A stretch of DNA of 51,013 nucleotides from Bacteroidales bacterium (GTDB lineage Bacteria > Bacteroidota > Bacteroidia > Bacteroidales > WCHB1-69): the NCBI GenBank assembly GCA_016288655.1, contig JAEEKX010000030.1, forward strand, positions 1 through 51,013. The letters run 5' to 3'. Within the stretch, counting starts at the first letter, position 1, and every line of letters begins with the position of its first letter. Below, one piece after another: positions 33,063 to 40,767 of the stretch. The notes below the pieces were generated by a model, which saw only the letters and a list, made by a program, of their open reading frames with translations, was not told the origin of the DNA and made no database searches. Position numbers and translations under genes: made by a program.

Positions 33063-33653
33063 ATGGAATACATTTTAATGATCATCGCCTGCGTATTCGT
33101 CAACAACATCGTGTTGTCGCAATTCCTGGGTATTTGTCCTTTCCTCGGTGTGTCCAACAAACTGGGGACCGCCGTCGGCATGGGTGTCGCTGTCATCTTC
33201 GTGATGATCCTCGCCACGTTAGTGACCTCCTTGATCCATGTATATGTACTTGTGCCCCTGGGAGTTGAATTTTTGCAGACCATCGCTTTCATCCTCATCA
33301 TCGCCGCTTTGGTGCAGATGGTGGAGATCATCCTCAAGAAAACCAGTCCGTCGTTGTATCAGGCCCTCGGCATTTTCCTGCCCCTGATCACGACCAACTG
33401 CGCCGTTCTCGGTGTCGCCATCGCCGTCACCCAGCGCTTCGACATCGAAGCCGGCAATTACATCCTCCAGAGCGTGGTCTATTCGGCCAGCTCCGCCCTC
33501 GGTTTCGCCTTGGCCATTTGTATTTTCGCAGGCCTGCGCGAACAACTGGAGATCGTGGGCGTTCCCAAAGCCATGAAGGGTGTTCCGATTGCCCTCATCA
33601 CCGCCGGCATCCTTGCCATGGCCTTCATGGGCTTCGCCAATCTTGTCAAATAG
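33063..33653 (+). CDS. rnfA: Rnf complex subunit RnfA
   Basis: The 196-residue protein has six membrane helices and the typical [22 protein letters not shown] motif near 13-34. [15 protein letters not shown] near 108-122 mirrors the RnfE motif. RnfA pairs with RnfE in the membrane core of the ferredoxin:NAD+ oxidoreductase. It begins 30 bp after rnfE and is followed, only 12 bp later, by a DUF4831 gene on the same strand. Confidence 0.94.
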   Translation: MEYILMIIACVFVNNIVLSQFLGICPFLGVSNKLGTAVGMGVAVIFVMILATLVTSLIHVYVLVPLGVEFLQTIAFILIIAALVQMVEIILKKTSPSLYQALGIFLPLITTNCAVLGVAIAVTQRFDIEAGNYILQSVVYSASSALGFALAICIFAGLREQLEIVGVPKAMKGVPIALITAGILAMAFMGFANLVK

Positions 33654-33665
33654 AAATGCCGATCG

Positions 33666-34787
33666 ATGAAAAGATTACCGCTTCTCGCTATTCTCATTTT
33701 CGGAATCGTCTCCATCTCTTTTGCTCAAAAATCCGTCACTCCGCTGCCTGTCGATGATACGTATGCCTTCGGTCAGCGCTATCTTGTGTATGCCCTGCCG
33801 CAAACCGCTTTCCAAGTGGAGGTTACGGTCACCAAGAGCCATGCTTTTCGGGGTATGTATGCCGATTATGCCGAAAAATTGCTCGGCATGAGCCAGCCGA
33901 TTACCGCCGACAAGGTGAGTTATTCTCTTAAGTCATTGAGAATTAATACGATAGAAATTCCTGATACCGCATGTCTTTATGCGGTTGAACTCTCTTCCCA
34001 ACAGTTGAAGTCCGGTCTTTATTCGGAAATGCTGATGAAGCGGAATGAGGCAGGACATGAGCAGCCGACAGCCGACTATCATCCTGATAACCTGCAAATT
34101 CCGGAGTTCGTCCGCAACTATTCCGGCTTGGCCTACATGGAGCGGAGCGACAACTATGTGGAGACGCAGATTGTGGATGGCGTGGTGCGTCAGATTCCGG
34201 CGACGCGGACGCAGAAGGTCGCCAAGACCGATGCCCAGAGCGCCCAGGAAGCCGCCGACCAGATCGGTAAGATTCGGGAAGACCGCTATGCTCTTCTGGC
34301 TGGAAGTCAGGAGGTTGCCTACTCCGCCGAAGCCCTTGCCTTGATGATTGACCAACTCAATCAGATGGAGCAGAACTTCTTGTCGCTGTTCTCGGGTTTC
34401 GTGGTTGATGAGGAGTTGCATTATACCGTCACGGTTGTACCGGATAGCAATACTACACGCATGCCCATTTTCTCCCTCTCGCCGACGGCGGGTTTCTCCG
34501 ATAATCCATCCAAACCCGGTGAGACGTACTATCTCAGCATGCAACCGGCTCCGGAGAGCACCGCTGCCACCCGCTTCGATGTGAGCTGGCGTTGCTCCAA
34601 AGGGCACAAGCCCGATCAGGGCTATCGGGTGCGCATTCCCGCTGCCGCCCACATTTCGGTGGAAGTCGGGATCGCACATGTGATGGATTTGGGCGAGCGC
34701 TTCATCTACCAGTGGGGGAAAATCGATACCCTGCCGCTGGGAAGACAAAAAATCGGACTGGAAACCATTGGTTTTATAATTTATTGA
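33666..34787 (+). CDS. DUF4831 family secreted protein
   Basis: The 373-residue protein has a signal peptide ending near ISFAQ (residue 20) and then the DUF4831 layout. VYALPQTAFQVEVTVTKSHAFRGMYADYAEKLLG lies near 42-75, a LKSGLYSEML region near 115, and a C-terminal beta-rich part ends LPLGRQKIGLETIGFIIY. The family is confined to Bacteroidota, is predicted to be periplasmic or cell-surface, and has no known function. The 12-bp gap after rnfA implies co-transcription with the Rnf genes. The next gene starts 2 bp after its stop. Third-position G/C use is lower than in the rnf genes. Confidence 0.8.
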   Translation: MKRLPLLAILIFGIVSISFAQKSVTPLPVDDTYAFGQRYLVYALPQTAFQVEVTVTKSHAFRGMYADYAEKLLGMSQPITADKVSYSLKSLRINTIEIPDTACLYAVELSSQQLKSGLYSEMLMKRNEAGHEQPTADYHPDNLQIPEFVRNYSGLAYMERSDNYVETQIVDGVVRQIPATRTQKVAKTDAQSAQEAADQIGKIREDRYALLAGSQEVAYSAEALALMIDQLNQMEQNFLSLFSGFVVDEELHYTVTVVPDSNTTRMPIFSLSPTAGFSDNPSKPGETYYLSMQPAPESTAATRFDVSWRCSKGHKPDQGYRVRIPAAAHISVEVGIAHVMDLGERFIYQWGKIDTLPLGRQKIGLETIGFIIY

Positions 34788-34789
34788 AA

Positions 34790-35317
34790 ATGAAAAGGTT
34801 GTCGTATATCATTTGCGGATTGGCTCTCGTAGTCATGAGTGCTGCCGGATGCAAAAAGAAGGATTCCACTCCGAAGACGGAAGAGGACATCCGTACGAAA
34901 ATCGAGCAGATCGCCCTCAAACATGCGGAGAGCGATGAGTCCCTCGGTGATTTCGACAGTGTGAAGTTTGTGAGCTATACGCCTTACTACAAGCATGTTT
35001 ACTGCGATTTCATGTGTCAGTTGCTGAAAAAGCAGATGGAGTTCGACATCTCCCCGCGGTTGGATTCCGCCCTCGCCTCCCGCGACACGGAAGCCCTTGC
35101 GCAGTTGGATGAGGAGATGCAGAAAAGGGAGAAGGCCATCGAGTTTTACAACCAACAGTCGCACAATCTTCTGGCGACCAAGGATGATCCTATTGTGGGA
35201 TATGAGGCGAAATGTTATTCATACACAGATGGTTACATTCAAGAAATTGTATATTTTGTAACCAAAGATTGGAAAGTCGCTCCTTTCGATCCCTACGATT
35301 TCTCCGTTGTGAAGTGA
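34790..35317 (+). CDS. Small lipoprotein of unknown function
   Basis: The 175-residue protein begins at the ATG at 34790, 2 bp after the DUF4831 stop. The lipobox SAAGC puts the acylated Cys at 21. The mature part is charged and largely helical, with EEDIRTKIEQIALKHAESDE near 33-52, a CDFMCQLLKKQMEF segment near 73-86 and a Lys/Glu-rich helix near 105-120, then a short beta region (YEAKCYSYTDGYIQEIVYFV). I recognise no family. Tight coupling to DUF4831 and the Rnf genes suggests a shared envelope function, but nothing more specific can be said. Confidence 0.75.
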   Translation: MKRLSYIICGLALVVMSAAGCKKKDSTPKTEEDIRTKIEQIALKHAESDESLGDFDSVKFVSYTPYYKHVYCDFMCQLLKKQMEFDISPRLDSALASRDTEALAQLDEEMQKREKAIEFYNQQSHNLLATKDDPIVGYEAKCYSYTDGYIQEIVYFVTKDWKVAPFDPYDFSVVK

Positions 35318-35334
35318 TTTTTTGAACATTTTCC

Positions 35335-35365
35335 TTGACAAACGGGTTATGAATTTATATATTTG
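35335..35365 (+). promoter_or_regulatory. Promoter of queA
   Basis: A -33 TTG (35335-35337) and a -7 TATATTTG (35358-35365) are 20 bp apart, a good Bacteroides consensus match. The queA ATG lies 27 bp downstream of the -7 box, which supports the start at 35393. Confidence 0.72.
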
Positions 35366-35392
35366 CATTTTATAAAGATTGGAGAAAGAGAT

Positions 35393-36448
35393 ATGAAATT
35401 ATCACAGTTCAAGTATTTCCTGCCGCAGGAGTTGATTGCGCTTCATCCCACCCATTCGCGTGATGAAGCCAGATTGATGGTCTTGAATAGAAAGACTCAA
35501 ACCATTGAGCATAAGGTTTTTAAGGATATTCTCGACTATTTTGACGAAGGCGATCTCTTCGTGATGAACAACACGAAGGTGTTCCCGTCGGTGCTGTTTG
35601 GGGAGAAGGAGAAGACGGGTGCGAAGATCCGGGTTTCGTTGCTCCGCGAGTTGGACGAGGAGAGCCGTCTGTGGGACGTGTTGGTGGATCCGGCGCGTAA
35701 GATCCGTATCGGCAACAAGTTGTACTTTGGAGAGAACAATGATTTGGTGGCGGAGGTCATCGACAACACCACCTCGCGCGGCCGTACCTTGCGTTTCCTC
35801 TTCGACGACGACCATGACGCTTTCAAGCGCAAACTCAAGGAGTTGGGCTCCGTGCCGATTCCAGAGGACATCCTGCGTCTGCGTGATCTGACGCCCGAAG
35901 ACGAGCAGGACTACCAGACCATCTATGCCAAGAACGAGGGCGCCGTGGCTGCCCCTACTGCCGGTTTCCATTTCAGTAGAGAACTTCTCAAACGTTTGGA
36001 AATCAAAGGGATAGAATTTGCAGAACTGACCCTTCATGCCGGTTTGGGCAACTTCCGCGACATCGACGTGGAGGATTTGACCAAGCACAAGACGGATTCC
36101 GAGTCGATGGAGATTCCGGAAGAGTGTGCCGCCAAGGTGAATGCCACCAAGGACGCCGGCCGCAACGTCGTCGCCATCGGCACCACCACGATGAAGGCGA
36201 TGGAGTCATCGACCTATCCCAACGGTCATCTCAAGCCCTACACCGGCTGGACCAACAAGTTCATCTTCCCGCCCTATAACTTCATGGTTGCCAATGCGAT
36301 GGTGACGAATTTCCACCAGTCGCAAAGTCCCATGCTGATGATGGTGGCAGCATTCGGCGGGTATGAGTTCGTGATGGAGGCCTATCATCAGGCCGTGGAG
36401 GAGAAGTACCGCTTCCTCACCTTCGGCGACGCGATGCTGATTATTTAG
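35393..36448 (+). CDS. queA: S-adenosylmethionine:tRNA ribosyltransferase-isomerase
   Basis: The 351-residue protein matches QueA over its full length: [31 protein letters not shown] at the start, [17 protein letters not shown] near 54-70, [10 protein letters not shown] near 184-193, [26 protein letters not shown] near 208-233, and TVT-like [13 protein letters not shown] near 258-270. It transfers the ribosyl part of S-adenosylmethionine to preQ1 at position 34 of tRNA, giving epoxyqueuosine, which QueH (encoded at 29151) reduces. The LHAGLGNFR version of the family LHVGxGTF motif is usual in Bacteroidota. The gene has its own promoter. Confidence 0.95.
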   Translation: MKLSQFKYFLPQELIALHPTHSRDEARLMVLNRKTQTIEHKVFKDILDYFDEGDLFVMNNTKVFPSVLFGEKEKTGAKIRVSLLRELDEESRLWDVLVDPARKIRIGNKLYFGENNDLVAEVIDNTTSRGRTLRFLFDDDHDAFKRKLKELGSVPIPEDILRLRDLTPEDEQDYQTIYAKNEGAVAAPTAGFHFSRELLKRLEIKGIEFAELTLHAGLGNFRDIDVEDLTKHKTDSESMEIPEECAAKVNATKDAGRNVVAIGTTTMKAMESSTYPNGHLKPYTGWTNKFIFPPYNFMVANAMVTNFHQSQSPMLMMVAAFGGYEFVMEAYHQAVEEKYRFLTFGDAMLII

Positions 36449-36520
36449 CGCGGCGGACGTCGGGATAGGGTTATCTGACGATGTCATTTGAACGCACTGC
36501 AACGTAGATAACCGTGCGAA

Positions 36521-36549
36521 CGGTGGCCATGCCTATGGTATGGCCACCG
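36521..36549 (+). terminator. Hairpin downstream of queA
   Basis: A perfect 10-bp stem (CGGTGGCCAT with ATGGCCACCG) with a 9-nt loop lies 72 bp after the queA stop. There is no T run, so it may be a transcript-end hairpin or an unrelated palindrome. Confidence 0.5.
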
Positions 36550-36580
36550 TGTCATTGTGGTAAAGTGTTTTAATTCACAA

Positions 36581-36609
36581 TCATGACAGAATTAACCATC
36601 ATGTCATGA
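36581..36609. repeat. Inverted repeat in the queA-tRNA intergenic region
   Basis: TCATGACA (36581-36588) and TGTCATGA (36602-36609) are perfect inverted copies with a 13-nt centre. No gene starts close by, so its role as an operator is doubtful. The rest of 36449-36719 holds only this, the hairpin at 36521 and the tRNA terminator. Confidence 0.5.
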
Positions 36610-36671
36610 GGCTGGAATAGGGCAAACGTGCTGTGCAACGTCCGCTGGATTGCAGGGTTGTTTTTGGGGAC

Positions 36672-36709
36672 AAAAAAACAGCAACTTACATCTGTAAATT
36701 GCTGTTTTT
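36672..36709 (-). terminator. Terminator downstream of tRNA-His
   Basis: On the minus strand AAAAACAGCAATTTACA pairs with TGTAAGTTGCTGTTTTT (one mismatch), followed by further T residues, about 10 bp after the tRNA 3' end. The A/T flanks allow function in both directions. Confidence 0.85.
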
Positions 36710-36719
36710 CAATTTCTTG

Positions 36720-36794
36720 GGCGGCAGGTCGGATTCGAACCGACGACCCACGGAACCACAATCCGGTACTCTAACCAACTGAGCTACAACCGCC
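36720..36794 (-). tRNA. tRNA-His (anticodon GTG)
   Basis: The minus strand folds into a cloverleaf with D-stem GCTC, the loop AGTTGGTTA, anticodon loop TTGTGGT (anticodon GTG, His) and T-arm GTCGG-TTCGAAT-CCGAC. The encoded extra G-1 opposite C73 is the hallmark of tRNA-His, so the range includes G-1. The CCA end is not encoded. The stems carry irregularities: U6-U67 in the acceptor stem, C27-U43 at the base of the anticodon stem, and G10-U25 in the D stem. The identity elements and T-arm are intact, and a terminator follows, so I treat it as functional. Confidence 0.9.
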
Positions 36795-36920
36795 GTGTTT
36801 TGAGGGTGCAAAAGTACAACTTTTTTCCATACAAAATGCATCGTGGCGAAATTTTTTATTTTTTTTCGTTGAAGCCCGCACAACAGGGCTTTGACCGCTG
36901 ATTTTTTCCTGATTTAATCG

Positions 36921-36928
36921 TATCTTTG
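36921..36928 (+). promoter_or_regulatory. Candidate -7 box of ddl
   Basis: TATCTTTG matches TAnnTTTG, 22 bp upstream of the ddl ATG. A TTTG at 36890-36893 is 27 bp upstream, longer than the usual spacer. Confidence 0.5.
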
Positions 36929-36950
36929 CAGCCGTAAAAATGCTTTCATC

Positions 36951-37934
36951 ATGAAGAAGATCGCTTTAATGACAGGCGGCAACTCCGGCGAATATGAGAT
37001 TTCGCTCAAGACCGCCGAGAATATCTACAACATGCTTGATAAGAGCCGTTACGAGCCCTATCTCATTCACCTGCGCGGGAACGAGTGGACCTACACCACG
37101 CCGGAAGGGGAGAAGGTGGAGGTGAACCGCAACGACTTCTCGCTTACCTTGCACGGCGAAAAAGTCCGCTTCGACGCCGTCTTCATCGCCATCCACGGCA
37201 ACCCGGGCGAAAACGGGCGCCTGGAGGGCTATTTCGACATGATCGGCATGCCCTACACTGGCTGCGGCATGCTCTCTTCCGCCCTCACATTCAACAAGTT
37301 CTACTGCAACGTCGTGGTGCGCTCCCTCGGCATCCCCGTGGCGCCGTCGTTGCACTATTTCAAGAACGACACGGTCGATCCGGTGCGCGTCAACGAGGTG
37401 TGCGGCTATCCCTGTTTCGTCAAGTCGTGCAACTCCGGCTCCAGCGTCGGCGTCACCAAAGTACACAGTGAGGAGGAGTTGTCCCCCGCCGTTGAAGAGG
37501 CCTTCCGCTACGACAACCAACTGATGGTGGAGAAGATGGTCCACGGTCGTGAGATGACCTGCGGCGTTGGCATGATCCACGGTGAGATACGCGCCCTCGC
37601 CGTCACGGAGGTCGTCAGTATGCGCGAGTTTTACGACTATAAATCGAAATATACCGATGGTCAGCACGACCTCATCACTCCCGCCGACATCCCCGAGGAG
37701 ACCCGCGCGCTCATCTGCCAGTATGCGCAGACGATCTTCCGCGAACTCAACTGCGGCGGCATCGTGCGTGTCGATTTCATCCTCACCGCCGACGGTACCC
37801 CGTACTTCCTCGAAGTCAATACGATACCCGGACAGACGGCCATGAGCATCGTGCCCAATCAGATCCGACACATCGGCCTTGACCTCACCGACGTCTATAC
37901 CGACCTCATCGAACAGAGTTTCCAACGTTGCTAA
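36951..37934 (+). CDS. ddl: D-alanine--D-alanine ligase
   Basis: The 327-residue ATP-grasp protein has the N-terminal MTGGNSGEYEISLKTA motif (the glycine-rich loop with the conserved Glu), HGNPGENGRLEGYFDMIGMPYTG near 82-104, VKSCNSGSSVGVTKV near 159-173, and the C-terminal FLEVNTIPGQTAMSIVP metal and ATP site near 286-302. It joins two D-Ala molecules for peptidoglycan precursors, in the cytoplasm. The gene is followed 12 bp later by rpe. The length is typical of short Bacteroidota Ddl. Confidence 0.94.
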   Translation: MKKIALMTGGNSGEYEISLKTAENIYNMLDKSRYEPYLIHLRGNEWTYTTPEGEKVEVNRNDFSLTLHGEKVRFDAVFIAIHGNPGENGRLEGYFDMIGMPYTGCGMLSSALTFNKFYCNVVVRSLGIPVAPSLHYFKNDTVDPVRVNEVCGYPCFVKSCNSGSSVGVTKVHSEEELSPAVEEAFRYDNQLMVEKMVHGREMTCGVGMIHGEIRALAVTEVVSMREFYDYKSKYTDGQHDLITPADIPEETRALICQYAQTIFRELNCGGIVRVDFILTADGTPYFLEVNTIPGQTAMSIVPNQIRHIGLDLTDVYTDLIEQSFQRC

Positions 37935-37946
37935 ATCCTTGATTAC

Positions 37947-38630
37947 ATGAATGCTTTGATCGCACCCTCCATGCTCTCGGCAGATTTCTGCCACCTTGCC
38001 AACGACATTGAGATGGTGAACCGCTCGCGCGCCGACTGGTTCCACCTTGACGTCATGGACGGACTTTTCGTCCCCAATATCTCCTACGGCATTCCTGTCG
38101 TGAAGGCCATCCGCTCCATGGCGGAGAAACCGCTCGACGTCCACCTGATGATCACCGACCCGGGCCGCTATGTTGGCGATTTCAAACAGGCCGGCGCTGA
38201 CATTCTCACGGTCCATTATGAAGCTGTAACACACTTGCACAGAGTGGTTTGGCAAATCAAGAACGAGGATATGCTCGCCGGAGTCGCCCTCAATCCCCAC
38301 ACCCCTGTGGCACTGCTCGACGACATCATCGGCGACCTCGATTTAGTGCTCGTCATGTCGGTCAACCCGGGCTTCGGCGGCCAGAAGTTCATCAAGAACG
38401 CTCTCAAGAAGGTCTCCGAACTGAAGGAGATGCTGCTCCGGCGCAATTCCGACGCGCTCATCGAGGTGGATGGCGGCGTGGATGGCAATACTGCCGTCGA
38501 GTTGGTGGAGGCGGGCGCCGACGTGCTCGTCTCGGGCAACTACATCTTCAAGTCTCCTAATCCTGAAAAGACCATCGATGGGCTCAAGCATATCGGAGCA
38601 GAGGAGGATGAGGTGGAGGAAGAGGAGTAA
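37947..38630 (+). CDS. rpe: Ribulose-phosphate 3-epimerase
   Basis: The 227-residue TIM-barrel protein shows all Rpe signatures: APSMLSADFCHLANDIEM near 6-23, WFHLDVMDGLFVPNISYG near 31-48 with metal-binding residues, VHLMITDP near 66-73, VMSVNPGFGGQKF near 135-147 and IEVDGGVDGNTA near 172-183. It interconverts ribulose 5-phosphate and xylulose 5-phosphate in the pentose phosphate pathway. The C-terminus ends in an unusually acidic tail (EEDEVEEEE). It follows ddl by 12 bp and precedes galE by 21 bp, so the three are probably co-transcribed. Confidence 0.95.
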   Translation: MNALIAPSMLSADFCHLANDIEMVNRSRADWFHLDVMDGLFVPNISYGIPVVKAIRSMAEKPLDVHLMITDPGRYVGDFKQAGADILTVHYEAVTHLHRVVWQIKNEDMLAGVALNPHTPVALLDDIIGDLDLVLVMSVNPGFGGQKFIKNALKKVSELKEMLLRRNSDALIEVDGGVDGNTAVELVEAGADVLVSGNYIFKSPNPEKTIDGLKHIGAEEDEVEEEE

Positions 38631-38651
38631 ATACCCATTAATCTTTTGAAA

Positions 38652-39668
38652 ATGAAAATATTAGTAACAGGTGGCAACGGCTATATCGGTTCCCACACCT
38701 TGATACAACTCATCAGGAGCGGAGCGTTCGAGGTAGTATCCATTGACAATCTCAGCCGCTCGGCGCGGGGCACTATGGACCGCATCGAGCGCATTACCGG
38801 ACGCCGGGTGGTGAATCACGAGCTCGATTTGTGCGACCGTGCCGCCACTTTATCCGTTTTCGAGAAGGAGGGACCGATTGACGGCGTCATCCACTTCGCC
38901 GCCTACAAGTGCGTTCCCGAGTCGGTGGAGAAGCCCGTGATGTACTATCGCAATAACCTCAATTCGTTGCTTAACGTGTTGGAAGCGTGTGGGAAGTACC
39001 ACATCCCGAACCTGATCTTCTCCTCTTCGTGTTCCGTCTATGGCGAGGTGAGCCAGCTGCCGGTGACGGAGGATACGCCCGTCGGCGAGGCCGCGTGCCC
39101 GTATGCGCACACCAAGCAGATCGGGGAGGCGATGATCCGTGCCTGCTGCGGCCATGGCCTGAAGGCCATTCTGTTGCGCTATTTCAATCCCGTCGGCGCC
39201 GACATGAGCGGACTGAACGGCGAGTTGTCTCCCGACGCCCCCAACAACCTCATGCCCATCATCATGGAGACCGCCAGCGGCAAGCGGAAGGAGATGAGCG
39301 TCTATGGCACCGATTACGACACCCGCGACGGCTCCTGCATCCGCGACTACATCCACGTGACTGACATTGCGGAAGCTCACGTGAAGGCACTGCAATTTCT
39401 TGTCGATCAAAAAAATACGGAGGATTGTACTCTCTTTAACTTGGGTAGCGGAAATGGCGTCTCCGTCTTGGAGATGCTGCACGCTTTTGAGCGCGTGATG
39501 GGGAGAAGCTTGAACTACAAACTCGGCCCCCGCCGTCCGGGCGACATTCCCGCCATCTATAGCAACAGCGAGAAAGCGCACCGCCTGTTGGGCTGGCAGT
39601 GCCGTTATGGTATCGACGACATGATTCGGAGTGCATGGAAATGGGAAGAGGAAATGAACAAAAAGTGA
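38652..39668 (+). CDS. galE: UDP-glucose 4-epimerase
   Basis: The 338-residue protein begins at the ATG at 38652 (MKILVTGGNGYIGSHT). It has the Rossmann NAD motif GGNGYIG, DGVIHFAAYKCVPESVEKP near 78-96, FSSSCSVYGEVSQLPVTED near 120-138, the catalytic Y-x3-K in CPYAHTKQIGEAMI near 150, LRYFNPVGAD near 175 and RDGSCIRDYIHVTDIA near 220-235. This is the standard GalE pattern, interconverting UDP-glucose and UDP-galactose and possibly the N-acetyl forms for surface glycans. A glycosyltransferase gene lies 3.5 kb downstream but is not in the same operon. Confidence 0.94.
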   Translation: MKILVTGGNGYIGSHTLIQLIRSGAFEVVSIDNLSRSARGTMDRIERITGRRVVNHELDLCDRAATLSVFEKEGPIDGVIHFAAYKCVPESVEKPVMYYRNNLNSLLNVLEACGKYHIPNLIFSSSCSVYGEVSQLPVTEDTPVGEAACPYAHTKQIGEAMIRACCGHGLKAILLRYFNPVGADMSGLNGELSPDAPNNLMPIIMETASGKRKEMSVYGTDYDTRDGSCIRDYIHVTDIAEAHVKALQFLVDQKNTEDCTLFNLGSGNGVSVLEMLHAFERVMGRSLNYKLGPRRPGDIPAIYSNSEKAHRLLGWQCRYGIDDMIRSAWKWEEEMNKK

Positions 39669-39687
39669 TGATATTTCGTTTTTTTTG

Positions 39688-39695
39688 TAAATTTG
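39688..39695 (+). promoter_or_regulatory. Candidate -7 box of the GIN-domain gene
   Basis: TAAATTTG matches TAnnTTTG, 35 bp upstream of the ATG at 39731 and 19 bp after the galE stop. No clear -33 is seen. Confidence 0.5.
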
Positions 39696-39730
39696 CAAGC
39701 AGAAATTTTTCAATTAAAAAACATACAATC

Positions 39731-40681
39731 ATGAAGAAAATCTTAGCACTTTTGATGGCCATCTGCGCCGTTTATGTAGTTAAAGCAGACGATGTTCCGG
39801 GTAATCAGGACCTGAAAAAAGACACGCGCATCGTGACGGAATTCCAGCAAGTGGTGGTGAACGCCGACTTCAACGTCAAGATCGAATACGCCATTTCTCC
39901 GAAGGTGGAGGTGGAGGCCGAGTCGAACCTGCTGCCTTACATCATCACCGAGGTGAAGGGCAAGACCCTCAACATCTCCGTCCAGAAGAAGACCCGTTTG
40001 GCTCCCAACTATCCCATCACCATTACTTTGGCGACTTCCGTGCTCAACAAGTTGCAGTTCACGGGCAATGGCAACATCGAGGCCAACGCTCTCCCGTCCG
40101 ACAAGATGGAGATGGTCCTCAACGGCAAGGGCAACTGCATCATCAACAACCTGAAAACCGGCAGCTTGAAACTGACGGCCTCCGGTGATTTCAAGTTCGA
40201 CCTGAAGGATGCGATCAGCAACGGCAGTGCCAAGTTCGAGTTGAATGACAATGTGTCGGGCAACTTCTCCAACTTCAGCGCTCCCAAGATGGAGATCGTC
40301 GCTAAGTCCTTGGAGGCCACCCGTTGGGCCAGCGTCCAGACGGAATCCCTGAATCTGGAGGTCACTGGTGCCGGTAACATGGAGTTCACCGGTTTCGCGG
40401 GCAAGGATGTCAAGGCCAACATGACCAGCACGGGCACGGTTGCGATGAGCGGCACCGCCCGCAACGTTGATGTCACCGTCTCCAACGCCGCCAACTTCGA
40501 TGCCCTCAACCTGGCCACCGAGAAGGCCAAGGTCGTCAACAACGGCACGGGTGTCGTGGGCGTCGCTCCCTCCGCGGGCTTGGATGTCACCATCAGTTCC
40601 TCCGGCGACGTCAAGTTCAAGGGCAACCTCAAGATCAGTTTCACCAGCAATGGCGGCGGTCAGCTGGAAAAGGTCAAGTAA
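39731..40681 (+). CDS. DUF2807/GIN-domain secreted protein
   Basis: The 316-residue protein starts at the ATG at 39731 with a signal peptide ending near VVKAD (residue 19). The body is a right-handed beta-helix-like GIN domain (DUF2807, putative auto-transporter adhesin head): TRIVTEFQQVVVNADFNVKIEYAISPKVEVEAESNLLPYI near 30-70, then repeating beta strands with Asn/Gly turns such as FTGNGNIEANAL, LNGKGNCIINNL and VTGAGNMEFTGF. Such proteins are periplasmic or outer-surface in Bacteroidota; the function is unknown. No T9SS signal or lipobox is present. It ends at a GC-rich hairpin. Confidence 0.83.
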   Translation: MKKILALLMAICAVYVVKADDVPGNQDLKKDTRIVTEFQQVVVNADFNVKIEYAISPKVEVEAESNLLPYIITEVKGKTLNISVQKKTRLAPNYPITITLATSVLNKLQFTGNGNIEANALPSDKMEMVLNGKGNCIINNLKTGSLKLTASGDFKFDLKDAISNGSAKFELNDNVSGNFSNFSAPKMEIVAKSLEATRWASVQTESLNLEVTGAGNMEFTGFAGKDVKANMTSTGTVAMSGTARNVDVTVSNAANFDALNLATEKAKVVNNGTGVVGVAPSAGLDVTISSSGDVKFKGNLKISFTSNGGGQLEKVK

Positions 40682-40702
40682 TTAGAACCAAAAGAATTAT
40701 AT

Positions 40703-40740
40703 GCCGCCGTCCGCCTTTCGCGCGATGGCGGCTTCGTTTT
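40703..40740 (+). terminator. Probable terminator after the GIN-domain gene
   Basis: GCCGCC (40703-40708) pairs with GGCGGC (40727-40732), with further inner pairing, and a T-rich stretch follows. It lies between the stop at 40681 and the next start at 40768. Confidence 0.5.
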
Positions 40741-40767
40741 ATTCCACCCACTATTTTCAGGCCGGTT

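Noticed and set aside
30785-33653. The membrane genes as Na+-translocating NADH:quinone oxidoreductase (nqr)
   Set aside because: RnfD is shorter than NqrB and starts with the SPHVH pattern of RnfD, RnfG is shorter than NqrC, and no nqrA or nqrF flanks the group.
36966-38300. A 444-codon minus-strand open frame opposite ddl and rpe
   Set aside because: It spans two well-defined plus-strand genes and has the same shadow composition.
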